Shown here: positions 1 to 11,300 of the stretch, in pieces
How the letters are laid out: each line of letters begins with the position of its first letter
Numbering within the stretch: the first letter of the stretch is position 1
DNA from: Phallusia fumigata
Lineage: Eukaryota > Chordata > Ascidiacea > Phlebobranchia > Ascidiidae
Direction of reading: 5' to 3'
Length of the DNA: 39,971 nt
Assembly (NCBI GenBank): GCA_008931825.1
Contig: QXVZ01016990.1
Coordinates: 1-39,971, forward strand
The notes under the pieces: model-generated
What the model saw: only the letters and a program-made list of their open reading frames with translations
Told to the model about the DNA's origin: nothing
The model's database searches: none
Position numbers and translations under genes: made by a program

Positions 1-274
1 GCACTACTTCTATTTGAAGGCATAATTTTAATTTGCACATGAAATTAAATGAGCCTTCCTAGCAAGAAAATTTGCTGGTCTCATAAACATCTTAATCAAT
101 TGTTACCACTGCTTGTGGGTAAAACCAAGTTCCCTTAATATAGGTGTTTATGTAAAAACGCGCTTAGATAACTAAACATTTTACATTTTTAACAAAATAT
201 TAAAACAACAGCATGTTTGCTAGAAAACTCTCTGTGGGTAAAAAAGTTTAAATTTTTCATGAATTTGTATTTAC

Positions 275-1331
275 CTTTCTTAACATCAGGTTTGGGATTC
301 CATTCGTGCACTTCCTCTATAACAGCTTTTATGGCTTCAGCTGCTGCAATTCGAGTCGTCCATTCATTGTTTCCAAGATACATCAGTAACTAAAAGTTTT
401 GCACAATTGTGTAACACATTTGAAAAAACTATTTAAACTCTTCTACTCACAGCAATTAAAAGTTGAAGTTAGCATGCAAAAAAAGCATATGACCTTACTG
501 TGTATAAAACTGCCATTTACAAACTGATTTAACTTCTGAGAAAAAGTTTCATGCGCCAAACTTGTAACACACATATTAGTGTTGGTTAATAGTATTACTA
601 AAAAACGCTGACTAAAACAGCTGTAAAATGCTTTATTTATCAAACGTTTCAGCAATAACTCATTCCATCATCACTGATACAATAAGCCTTACACCAGACA
701 CACAGTTGCTTATGCATGTAAAGTACAGTACAGATAAGGTGCAAAAATAAAGGCAGTTGCTTTTAAAAGCTAATTTGGCCTGCAAGTTTGGAACAAATGA
801 GTGTTCAGTGCTCCAAAAATATTGTTAAACAATCACATTGACATTTACATCCTAATACATTTTGCACATTGAATTATAGCAATGTTATCTGTAGTCATAG
901 TCATACCAGTCTTCAAACTGGAATGCAACTGACCTTGGCTAACAGGTTGTTTAGTTCATGTGGGTATTTCTTCTGGACATCGCCGAGTTGTTTTGCTGCA
1001 GCTTTTCTTGTTATCGGACTTGCTCCATTTTCCAGCAAAGTAAAAACTCGATCTAACCGGCTAAAAAAAATTTTTTGGGTGCAAAAATTAAACTGCCACT
1101 GTAATATACACAAACATAACAAATTAGATAATTGGCTGCATAATATGGACATGTCGCTCTATCCTAATCACACACATAATGACCTAAAGTGACAATTTAA
1201 CATAATTAACACATTTTGTCATTAAGTAATAGCAGTTGGTAAATTTGCATTTTATGCAAAAAAAATTGCCTAAACGTTTATTTAAATGATAAAATTTACC
1301 TTCCAGATGTTGTTTTTGATGTGCTGCTCAT
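275..1331 (-). CDS. BTAF1: BTAF1 (TATA-binding protein-associated factor 172, Mot1-type), N-terminal exons, partial
   Basis: BTAF1 is a nuclear Swi2/Snf2 ATPase that strips TBP from DNA; its N-terminal HEAT repeats grip TBP. Three coding exons are visible: 1300-1331 (ATG at 1331-1329), 934-1060 and 275-389. Phases fit (2, 0, 1) and all sites are GT-AG. The joined start reads [17 protein letters not shown], then [20 protein letters not shown], then [17 protein letters not shown] and EWNPKPD. This follows the vertebrate BTAF1 N-terminus ([35 protein letters not shown]). The first coding exon begins at acceptor 1389-1391 as 5'UTR. A likely upstream non-coding exon ends at about 1512 (donor GTAAGT). 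The start was chosen because another frame through exon 1300-1388 does not join the next exon in frame. The last visible exon ends in phase 1 at 275, so the ATPase region lies beyond the left edge. It is transcribed divergently from the receptor gene at 2264. Confidence 0.92.
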
Positions 1332-1512
1332 CTTTTGGCAACAAACCCAAACCGATTTTTCGTCTGACTTTCCTCATCAAGGACAGTTCTGAAAACAAAC
1401 AAACAAAATTCTGTCAAAACACGACATGTATATGAACATAACGGCTCCACAAATACATTACATAATAATCAACCGGTTAATTTGGACAGAACCAGCACAA
1501 CAAGCACTTACA

Positions 1513-2263
1513 TATTTGGCGAACTGTCGAGCAGCCCGCACGCATCGGCACTCAACCACCGAATGTTTTTATACTTGGTACCATCTTGCTTATATCACGT
1601 GCTAACCTCCAATAACGAGCTCTGATTGGCTAAAATTATTTGCAATGCAACGGGTAGTTTATCACATCAAAACATCGGCGGTTTTGTTTTTTAAGTTTAC
1701 ATTTATCAGCATTTTTTCTTCCAATAAAAAAGCCTACACAACTTAGCACTAAGTTACACTAAACTAACTGTCTTAGTGTAGGAAAAGTGGATATTTCAAA
1801 AATTTCAGGAAAAACATTAACTATGTAGCAATCAAATATATTCGGTTCAACTACTCTACCCATAGTGTAGTTAAAAAACACACCTGATTTTGGAGGTGGC
1901 AAATACCTCACGCCAAAGAGATTATTTTTAATACTCGTTGCTCACACTTAACTATTATTTTAAGGGAAATAAATTAATTTTTTTTAAAACAGGATGTAAA
2001 CGGGACAACTAAATGTTTAAGTTTCCTCTCAATAAACGTGCACTGTCTAAAGTCAGACAGAAAACGTCATCGTGTAGTGACGTCCTCAGTGTCTGTTGTG
2101 CAAATTTTACTACACGAAACTGAATTCCAGACACACTCATTTTATAGAACCTTGTATTTTTGCATCGGATTCGCTGATAAACTGTAAATAAGCAAAATAT
2201 AGCAAACAAAAAGTAGATTTTATTTCGTTTCCAGAATAAAAACGGCCGTGACTTTTTAGGGTC
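1513..2263. promoter_or_regulatory. Divergent intergenic region between BTAF1 and the first receptor gene
   Basis: About 750 bases with no supportable coding exon. The BTAF1 side (about 1513-1640) is relatively GC-rich and carries a CACGTG E-box near 1596. It probably includes the BTAF1 start site and the 5' end of its first non-coding exon. On the receptor side, a pyrimidine run followed by TAG ends at 2259, five bases before the receptor ATG. That AG could be a trans-splice or 5'UTR acceptor. No convincing TATA box is placed near either gene. The assignment to promoter function is positional inference. Confidence 0.4.
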
Positions 2264-5200
2264 ATGAATGCGAACGCATTTCGAAAATTTGTTGGATTTC
2301 TGTTTTTCAGTCAGGCAATTGTTTTAGCCAAAGGTAAGTTTTGACTTTGAAGAAAATTGATGAACCAAACAGCAGTAATCGCATTTTAGCCAGAGTTACT
2401 GAAATAGTTAACTATGTCATTTATCGTTGGACGTATTTTCAAGCATATTTATAGAACCGAAAACAATACAATCGATTTAAAGTAACTCAAAACACAATGA
2501 CAACAACAAGAAACAGATAATGAACCACAATTTAACTTTCACGTATTTCCAAGGCTGGTATCTTNAAGGTAAGTTTTGACTTTGAAGAAAATTGATGAAC
2601 CAAACAGCAGTAATCGCATTTTAGCCAGAGTTACTGAAATAGTTAACTATGTCATTTATCGTTGGACGTATTTTCACACATATTTTTAGAACCGAAAACA
2701 ATACAATCGATTTAAAGTAACTCAAAATACAATGACAACAACAAGAAACAGATAATGAACCACAATTTTACTTTCACGTATTTCCAAGGCTGGTATCTTC
2801 ACAACGGTTCAGAGTATTTTCTCTCCACAAAACGAGTAAATTTCCGAGGAGCTTCGTCGGAATGTTCGAGACTAAACTCTTCACTCGCCAACTTTCCGGG
2901 ATCAGATGGAAGCAAAAACTTCATCCGAAATATCTTGAGGAAAAAATTAACATGTTAGTAAGATTTTGTCATCAGCAAAAACCATGAAGAAATACATCAA
3001 GCTGTACTTCAGCCTTTAAAAAAGTTGTTTAAACTTTCGACGCAATAACGATAAGAATTTGATAAAGTCGCTTATTATCAAAGTTGTATTTAATGATATA
3101 AAAACATTTTAGCTACAAAACAGAATTATTGTGCGACGCCTTATAATCGCCTTTAGCAACACGCACATATTTAAAGTTGTGCATTTCATTTCACACTGCA
3201 GTGTTTGAACGACCGCTCTATTATATCGGGAACAAAACACAACAAAACAACAAGATTGCTACCGGGTTTTGTCTTCTTATTAACTCAGTTCAGTTCTGGC
3301 AGAATCCGTGCACTGAAAAACATCGCTTCATCTGCAAACGACCAGCAGGTAAGGCACTGGGAGGTGGAGGAATTAAATCTCCAATAATGAAACAGCTCGA
3401 AGGTTGGCTGATTACAAGCATAACTCATTTAGGTGTTGTTCAGTTCACCAGGGATAGAAAAAATAAACAAACTTTTAAATTCTGACACAGTTACACCGTT
3501 GCTAATAAAATTTAGAACAAATAATGAAAAACATTGTGCCAGTGATTATAATTTTTCCAGTTAAACGCTTGCACTGCTTCTCATTAAAGGGAAAATGCGG
3601 ATAATGAGGGCATACAGTATCCTACTGGTGAGATAAAAAACTGCCGCCGATGTTTTTACAACTAACTTTACAAATTTCCTTGTTGTTTTTCAGGCAGCGC
3701 TTGGAATCAGTGGTCACAATGGAGCAAATGCCGACGGAGATGCGCCAATCAGCGCGTGAGTAGGTCACGTGTTTGTGTGACGTATAACCGACGCGGNTTT
3801 TTCAGGCAGCGCTTGGAATCAGTGGTCACAATGGAGCAAATGCCGACGGAGATGCGCCAATCAGCGCGTGAGTAGGTCACGTGTTTGTGTGACGTATAAC
3901 CGACGCGGGAAGTTGTTTTGTGGACCCGCAAACCTGGAGATGACGCAGGTTAGACAATAAAAATTATGTTAACAATGCAAAAACTTTTAAGCTGATGAGA
4001 CGGGCGGGCTATAGATTTTTTTCGAGCCTTGCCGACAATATTCCTCAGTTGTAGCCCATATGGGTCGCTTAAGCTCATACCGTGTGGAAGATGGGCGTCG
4101 AAGACTTGTGTGACCGCCAAAGGAGCATAATTTTCCAATACAATTCCCTGGTAGCAATTTTATTTCATTTAATCAATTTCTAAAGTTTTTTGACGGAAGT
4201 TGTCGCTGCAAAAAAGATAGATAACAACATGCATTTGATTTGAAGCATCCCGAAAACGACAGGTAAAAGCCAAAGAATTCAACAATACCAAGCATACGGC
4301 TTTAACTTTTTCATTGAACAAGTCACTTGGGCTAACAGATAAAAGCAGCGTCCAATCGGTTCAAGTAATAAGATTAAATTAAGACAGGTATTTTCTGACT
4401 TTGAACACTGAGGAACGTAAGACCGTTTTCTAAAATATGTCAGTGACGAAATTCAAACCCACAACCCAATGAGTTGCAAATCACTTACATAACTTATCGC
4501 TGTTGCAGTGGAAAGAATGTCGGAGTGGGGAGTGCGGATTGTCGGAACTCGTCGATTACAAACTTCCCTGCAATACGAGTTGTGGTGTGAACGGTAGCAG
4601 AGAGATACACAGGCACTGCTGGGGAGGGAAAGTGGACACGAGTAAATGTGAAATATTGAAGTTGGAGCAATGTGTGGGAGCTTGCGAGCAGAACTTAACT
4701 GCCCAGCTCGGTAATGCCACCCAGTGGAGGAGAGTTTCGCAACAAAATCTGGAAAACACAGGTACTTGGTTTTAGTGTTTAAGTCTGTCCAAACAAGTAC
4801 TGCTATCGGTTCCTTTAAAGTACAACCTAGGTGTGGTTAGAGAACTGGTTTTTGTTTTATTTGCAACTTTCTTTTCCATTTTTGCACAAGGTTACAATGT
4901 TTTATTTCAGATGTTGATAAGAAGCAAGTAATATCGCCTCTAGTGGTGGGAATATCGACAGGTGTTCCGGGTTTCATCTTTATAATTCTGCTTGTTATAC
5001 TGATAATTTACAGAAGGTTCGTAGCATTTTTGAATCTGTTTATTTGATGATAACGCTGTGCGATAATGCTATGGAAATGATCAACGCATTAATCACATCA
5101 AATATTCACCATAATAGCCTTAAACAGCATTTCGCTTGATGGTAAAATTTGAAATTTCCTTTTTAGAAGAAGAAAGCAACAAATATCACACGAAGAGACG

Positions 5201-5972
5201 GAAGAGGTTGAACAAGCTGTCCCACCAGCAGGTAAAAATCACGAAGATTAATGGGGCGAATATAATTACGAAGTATAACTTGCACTTCATACTCTGTAAT
5301 GGCTACAGTGCATAAAAGTTGTTTACAGTTTTTTTTACAATTTTTCGTTTGCATTGATTTTCAGAAAACACAAGATTATATATATAGGTAATGTGCTGAT
5401 CGACAACATCAATGTTAAAAATTTAAGGCGTCAAATTTGGGTGTTTAAACTTTAAACAAAACAATGTCTAGAATAGAATAAATTAGGCGCACAATTCACG
5501 GCTTTAAATAATGTGAATATGACGATACAAGCCAGTACTTGTGTGTAAAACATTTTCTACAATCCGAATCATTCCTAATGATGTATCATGGGGTCGAATG
5601 TAATCTTTACGGCAAATTAGTTCTGACTCTGTAAATGACTGCAATGCTTGAAAAGATTTTTTTATTCAAACATTTCACTTCCAAGTTTTGTTTGATTTAC
5701 GTTTTCAAGTTTCAGACAAACCCGAGGAACACCAGCAGGTGGCGCCAGAGCCCCGTGAGAATCTCTACTACGAGCTTCCGGCAAACATCAAAAAAAGTCA
5801 CGAGTACGTGAACATGGTGGGGATCGAGTACAGGGGTGTACCGACACTAGGGGTTCCCCTGATTGACCCCACGTCACCGCTCTATGCAGAAATGCGTGGA
5901 TTTGTGAAGTTACGCCGTGGAAGTGACGAAGAATCGGAACCTTATTCAACAGTTGCACCTGATGTGGAATAA
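2264..5972 (+). CDS. Receptor 1: signal peptide, C-type-lectin-like domain, two TSP1 modules, TM, tail with YVNM/YAEM/ITIM-like motifs
   Basis: Eight exons: 2264-2333, 2789-2953, 3202-3348, 3806-3948, 4509-4761, 4911-5016, 5167-5231, 5716-5972. All are GT-AG with phases 1,1,1,0,1,2,1 and sum to 401 residues. Residues 1-23 are a signal peptide. About 24-127 form a C-type-lectin-like domain with the four canonical Cys (SSEC, GFC, NPC, HRFIC) but no EPN/QPD or WND calcium motif. About 128-186 is a TSP1 repeat (WNQWSQWSKC, RSRVC, six Cys); about 187-235 is a second six-Cys TSP1-like module without the Trp ladder. TM is about 270-292, followed by RRRRK. The tail has Y334YEL, Y347VNM (Grb2- and PI3K-type, like CD28 YMNM), Y355RGV preceded by I at -2 (ITIM consensus), Y373AEM and Y393STV. 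It is probably a surface signalling receptor. The paralogue at 8375-15254 matches exon by exon. The ligand is unknown. Single-N joins at 2565 and 3797 cause partial duplicate copies of introns and exon 4. Confidence 0.85.
2331..2799. repeat. Haplotype-join duplication around N at 2565
   Basis: Bases 2331-2564 and 2566-2799 are the same 234-base stretch with a few substitutions, separated by one N. It covers the end of receptor 1 exon 1, intron 1 and the first bases of exon 2. Equal length, high identity and the single N point to two alleles placed in series. Only the second copy runs into the full exon 2. Confidence 0.85.
3688..3907. repeat. Haplotype-join duplication around N at 3797 (TSP1 exon)
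   Basis: Roughly 108 bases ending at 3796 recur after the N at 3797 with no difference I can see. The first copy (exon start 3694) is cut off by the N. The second (3806-3948) is the complete TSP1 exon. Read literally this would be a broken duplicate exon; an assembly overlap is far more likely. Confidence 0.85.
5365..5387 (+). other. Possible stop-containing micro-exon in receptor 1 intron 7
   Basis: A 23-base stretch is bounded by a strong acceptor (TTTTCAG, ending 5364) and a donor-like GTAATG (5388-5393). Entered in phase 1 from exon 7 it reads ENTRLYI followed by a stop (TAG 5385-5387). Inclusion would remove the whole tyrosine-motif tail. The stretch and its downstream flank (about 5367-5430) resemble the end of the receptor 2 lectin exon and its flank (about 8690-8740). 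Splice use is unproven. Confidence 0.3.
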
Positions 5973-6200
5973 TTGGCTGCGTTTGATTTTTGGATGATTT
6001 GCGTTTTTATTGTAAAAAGAATGTCAACTGACCATGACGGGGATTTACGTTCCTGGAATTTGTTCCAATCTCAACCTTTTGTTTATCGTGTGAAAATTTT
6101 TTTGTTTACTTTAATTTGCAATCTACACTCTTCCGCGCCATAACATATTGCCTCCACCGAAATTTCCTTACATTAAAAATAAATGCGCAGCAACTTGCTC
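5973..6200 (+). terminator. Receptor 1 3'UTR and poly(A) signal
   Basis: The stop codon at 5970-5972 is followed by about 200 AT-rich bases with a canonical AATAAA at 6178-6183. Cleavage would be expected shortly after, near 6200. Confidence 0.6.
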
Positions 6201-8374
6201 TGCACTGTAAATGATCAAGGAAACTTTCACCGCAATTGGTGAACTGTATTTACAACAACACTATGGAACAGGGTAAAAATTAGAATTTGAATCGTGAGAT
6301 TTTTAACTGTGCCACCATAATTGTTGGATTATTCACCTTTTAATTTTCCACACTTTTCACCACCTGGATTTGCAGTGAAATCCCACACAGAAAGTTTTTC
6401 GCAAAGAACGAAAACACATAAGCCGTGCGGAGTCAAACGAGTTGCTTGTTCCTTATTTCGAATGGAAGTTTAGTTTTTAGGGAAATGCGTTTTATCCTTA
6501 AGTGAAGCAGAACGAGGCCACAAAGCAAACTTATGATCAAAACGCACATTATTTTAAATAATATCGTATAATTTCTCATGTGTTTTATCAAATACAGTAA
6601 AACGAACTTTTCCATTAGGCGGGGTCAGTGGGCGTGTATGATGTAACAGCAATATTCCGCGAAAAATCAACCATCATGAAATTATTATTCTGTCACAAAG
6701 TCCGCAACCACATTAGGTTCCCAAACCAACTTGGTAGAAGATCAAGCAGGTTCAACCCAACAAGCACGACTTCAAGTTATTATTTTTTCACCAAACGCCG
6801 AGTTTTCGTGACACGACATGTCACTCCTTAAAGCAAACCGACTTCCGCTGTCAAGACGCGCAACGCTGACAACATAATTAATCCACTATGACGTCACAAG
6901 TAAGTTGCAAGCGACCCGACACAGACTACATGGCGAGCTAGTGTTGAGGCTGGAACGTTTTTACAAGTAACTAAAGATTAGAAGACAAGATGAAACGCTG
7001 AGGTCAGCCACTTTATGCCACTTACAGAGATTTTCGTATGTATGTAGTTTGTGGTGGTTTTAAAACAATCAAAATAGTTGATATGACGGCCGGTAGCAAA
7101 AAACTATTGTGCTTTAAAAAAAACTAAGCAAAAAGGAAATAGGAAAACTTTTAATAAACTTTTCGATCTTTTTGTCAAAGAGAGTTAAAAGTTAAGCTTA
7201 ATAAAATGGCTACTCGCTTTTTCAACCTCAGTTTCTTAGGAGAAATCCCTTTGGCACGTCAGCAATCACGTGAAACGACCGCCAGACAAACTTCCATATA
7301 TGGGGATGGCGCCATATGACACTGAAAGGAAAAGTAGAATGTTTTGTAGCTGGTTAGGCTTGTGCGGTGTCACAACACGGTGATGAAACCGTTGCAGGAA
7401 ACACAAGATTATGAGACCCACGCTTAGGGGTGCAGTAATTTCCGTGCGGCTAATATTCGGGGAATAAAAATGTAAACGTTCGATAAAATCACTGCCGCGA
7501 AGTGATGTCAACAAGCGTATGACGTAGAGAAGGTACGGAGAGTGGGTGAGAAGTAACGCAAAGTTACGAGAGCAGTAGCTGTGCGCCGTCTAGTGGACAC
7601 AATTAGCATGGGGGTTTGGGACATGTGGTATCGGGGGTCCGCCAAGTACCCGCCGGATAAAATAAGGTCAAGTAACAAGGCTCACGGACAGCGACAGACC
7701 GAGACGAATAGTTACATGACCCATGACCGAGTTTCTGACAGGAAATTTTTCGTTATTTAATGCTTGTTTCTTAATCGCCTAAAAGAGCTGCAAAAAACTT
7801 ACTTTGGTTAAAGTCTCTAAAGTATTTTGAATTATGTTCTTAAATTCATTTGAACATTGATACACACAACATAGCAATACAATATTCCTTTTTATTTAAT
7901 ACACGTCATGGCTGATTGCAGATAGCCGGTTTGCGAACCCACATTGATTGCGTCAAGCAACTATAGTGGTTTCAAGCTATAGTTGCTTTAACAATGCGTG
8001 CAATGTAAAATTTCCTGCAAATTCCCCTGCTATCACCACGTAGTGGTTTGGTCATTTCATGTTTTTGTGGCACGCCAATTTTAATGTTTACATTCTGTCG
8101 TGATCCGCACACGACAAAGTCGGTTTAGCGGAGAGTTTCAGAGTTGTAGACACACGAGCTTCGTTGCTATTAGGCGCCCACTAAGTTTTTATCTGAATTT
8201 TGCATACTAATCAACAATGTAACCTTAAAATTGTTTTACTTTTACAAGACAAGCTTTTCTCTATTTAGGTTTTATAAGATCATTTTTTTGCTGCGAGTCG
8301 TCTTACGTTGCTGTGATAGCTGGATGCAAACCTATATTCTAATTTACTTTTCAGGTGGTTTTGTTTTATTGGTG
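6201..8374. other. Intergenic region between the two receptor genes
   Basis: About 2.2 kb with no exon I can support on either strand; the short reading frames lack splice context and family resemblance. It contains one perfect TGACGTCA (CRE-type) site at 6889-6896, a GC-richer patch at about 7260-7740 that could hold the receptor 2 promoter, and a hairpin at 7955-7988. An acceptor-like TTTTCAG ends at 8354, 20 bases before the receptor 2 ATG, so a 5'UTR intron or trans-splice site is possible. Confidence 0.5.
7955..7988. repeat. Perfect 12-bp inverted repeat (hairpin)
   Basis: The arms AAGCAACTATAG (7955-7966) and CTATAGTTGCTT (7977-7988) are exactly complementary around a 10-base loop. It lies about 390 bases upstream of the receptor 2 start codon. 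It may be a small MITE remnant, a regulatory palindrome or chance. Confidence 0.6.
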
Positions 8375-11300
8375 ATGTTTAAGAAAATAATCTATCTGTT
8401 GTGTTTGATGATATCTGCCAATGTTTGCAAAGGAGGTGAGAGAAATATTTATTATAATCACAACTTTAGGTCTTACATAATTAACATAATGGAATAGTTG
8501 GGTTACTGGACTGTGGGACTGAGAGACATGATTCAAAACCATGTGTAAGTGAGGCGGGTATAAGCACTCAGCTGCGTGGTACAGAATTAATCTACGACTA
8601 CAAAAGTTTACCCAAACAGTCAAGAGTTAATTGGGGAAGCTCATGTCCCCTGTTAGTAATCACCTCGCAAGACAGCATGGTTATCAGAGAACACAAGATT
8701 ATGGTAATGAGCTGTCGACAACATCAATGTTAAAAATTTGGGTATTGAAACAAAGCAATATTCAGAAACGAGTTACTCCTAATGATGACAAGTGCGTTTG
8801 TCAAAACGTAGAAAATATTTTACACACAGATACGAGCTTGTAACGTCCTTTTGAAAACTTAAGATTTGCGACTACAGAAAACACCATTAAGCCCAAACGA
8901 CCCAAACCATACGGTGACCAGCAAGTAACCTCCTGTCGAGACAGCAATATCACAAGTGGCGCGATTAAATTGATTTTGGCAGCTGGAATTTATTGTCCCC
9001 TTGTCTAATCGTGAGACGCTTGCATCCCATGAGCGGAGGGGAATGGGTTTGCTGCGAGATTGTGGAAATTCCGAGAACGTGGCAGTAATAGAAATAACGT
9101 CACATAGCTAACATGTGTTTCACTACTTGAACGAGGTGGTTTCCCAACACCACCGAAACTTGAATACAGTTCGGCGAAAATTCTGGTAANTTTGTGACAT
9201 CACAAAATTGATGACGTCTGCATTTTGCCTGATATGGTTTCCCACCGAACAAGGCAACTTAAAAGTTTGCCAGTTATTGGAATGCACAAAACAGAATTAG
9301 GAACCTTTTTATGGGGTTGGGTGTCTGCTAACCCACTAAACAAGGATTTCAGTCCAGTTTTGTCACAAATTCAAAGAAACTACATGTAGCACACATGTAA
9401 AAATACAAACGTTGTCCCAACGTAAAAGTCGGTATATTTTGAAGCGAATTGTGTTTTGATGCATTGTAAAGTCAAGGTTAGTTGGGAGTTTCGCTGCGGC
9501 CTTTCACAGTCTTATTTTTCGTGTTGTTACTGGTCACGGCGAGGCGTGTTATGTCACGAACTAATATGAGTCGGGAACACGAACACTGACTGGTGGCGCA
9601 TCAAACTTTGCCAAACAACAAAGTCAGACTTGCTACATCGTGACTGGCACGATCGCGCAAGTGCCAATAATAAACCCTCCATCAATCAACGCCCAAAGCA
9701 AAATTGATAAACTTATTTACCAAACTAACACGCTAATTCACAACCAAAACTGGATGAGCTGTGCTGCACATAACGATATCGAGTTTACCAAGAATTCTTT
9801 TTCAAAGCAAGGTTGGATAAGGCCATAAAATGCTCAAGCACCAACAAACTCAATCGGAACCGATTTTTTTTATGAACCAAATACACAAAGAAAGAAACTT
9901 AACTCACAAAAAAACGAAAGATTCTTGTTGAAAAGGAAATGTGTGAAGTTGTGCTCCCAAACATGAATAGAATTTCTTGCTTCGTAAAAAACGAGCTTAC
10001 GCGCTACACATACTCTAAACCGAATATTTATTTTCTACCATAGTTTTAACACAACATAAGTAGCAATTAGACAGGGGAGTGGCAAGTTACTGTGATACAA
10101 TGAGTGCAACAAAAGTCTTGGATCGACTGGAAGTTACTGACCGCACTTGGCAATGTCGTGTAGTTGCCCCTCGCACATGACCGTAAAATAACTTACACGG
10201 ATCACTTCCTTAAAAGCGATGCAAAGTTCATGAAGCGGTCAGTCCACCATAATTGGTCAGTCTATCCACCAGCAAACATCAGTCAACACACGAAATTGCA
10301 AAGTCACGTAGCAACTTTATCTGCCACGACCAAACCATATCAAGCCGAGGAAGTTGATCAAATGTGAACAGCTGTTTTGGGCCTAGTGGTTACTTTTGTT
10401 GTGTTTGCGTCATCACTACTGTTATTCGCTGCCCCCAAAAACTCTAGCCACTATATGTTGGATTGACTTTGCTTGGTGAAAGAAATCATAGCGACACTAT
10501 TGCACTAAAACATTTACCAAGCCGGAAATAGCTGCGCAACGTTAGAGCGTTATATGGCACAAAAAGTACGGATCAATGTGGAACGCGCAGCAGCTACACC
10601 GCATCATTACAAGGAAGTATATCAATCAAAACTTCCAACTCCAAATAATTTGTTCGTTATCGAGCCAAACCCATTTCTTAGTCAGAAATCACTTCCAAAA
10701 CCGTGAAACTTCTCGTCAATCCACCACTTGGCACGTAACGGGCTTTCCACGTTTTCCAGTTATTTCCAGCTTTTTAATTTTTTACTGCTGTTTTTGACCC
10801 CAAACAACCAATAACTGCTAACCCACGCGAAAAATTAAATTAAAACTATTTGTTTATTTTTTCAGATGTTTACTTCGCACATCTTTCAGGTTGGATTGAA
10901 GGGCCATCGTTGTCAGGTTGTCCAACCATCTCAAAAAATAACACAACAAGTTTAATTACGAGAAAACCTTGCAGCGAAGCGCACAGGTTCATATGCAATC
11001 GCACTATTGGTGAGAGGGTCGCATGTTTAACCAAACTAATCACAATGCTAATGCAAAGTAACATGGACAACATACTTCGACACATCGCATATCGCGGTCA
11101 CTACACACGTGTAACATTACCATGTTTAACGAATCTCAAACACATCGTAACTAGGAAATGCACTTTTGTAGAGTATTTTCCCTGGTTGTTGATTATCTGC
11201 TGCACAATTATTGTGAAAAATGTACAACTATCAGGGATTAAACATAATTAGTTAAATATCAAAAATGACTACCCTTGTTGTTTAAAATACACTTTACCTA

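Noticed and set aside
1300..1388. Alternative frame through the first BTAF1 coding exon ([20 protein letters not shown])
   Set aside because: Open, but it ends in phase 0 and cannot join the next exon, which needs phase 2. The MSSTSK frame joins exactly.
3694..3796. Second TSP1 exon in receptor 1
   Set aside because: Identical to the start of the exon at 3806-3948 and cut by an N; treated as an assembly overlap, not a real duplicate.
8979..9114. Open stretch after TTTTGGCAG that reads like a lectin half-exon (GLLRDCGNSENVAVI)
   Set aside because: It is open only in phase 0, while the preceding receptor 2 exon needs phase 1 and the required frame hits a stop. The better fit for the lectin half-exon is 8498-8713.
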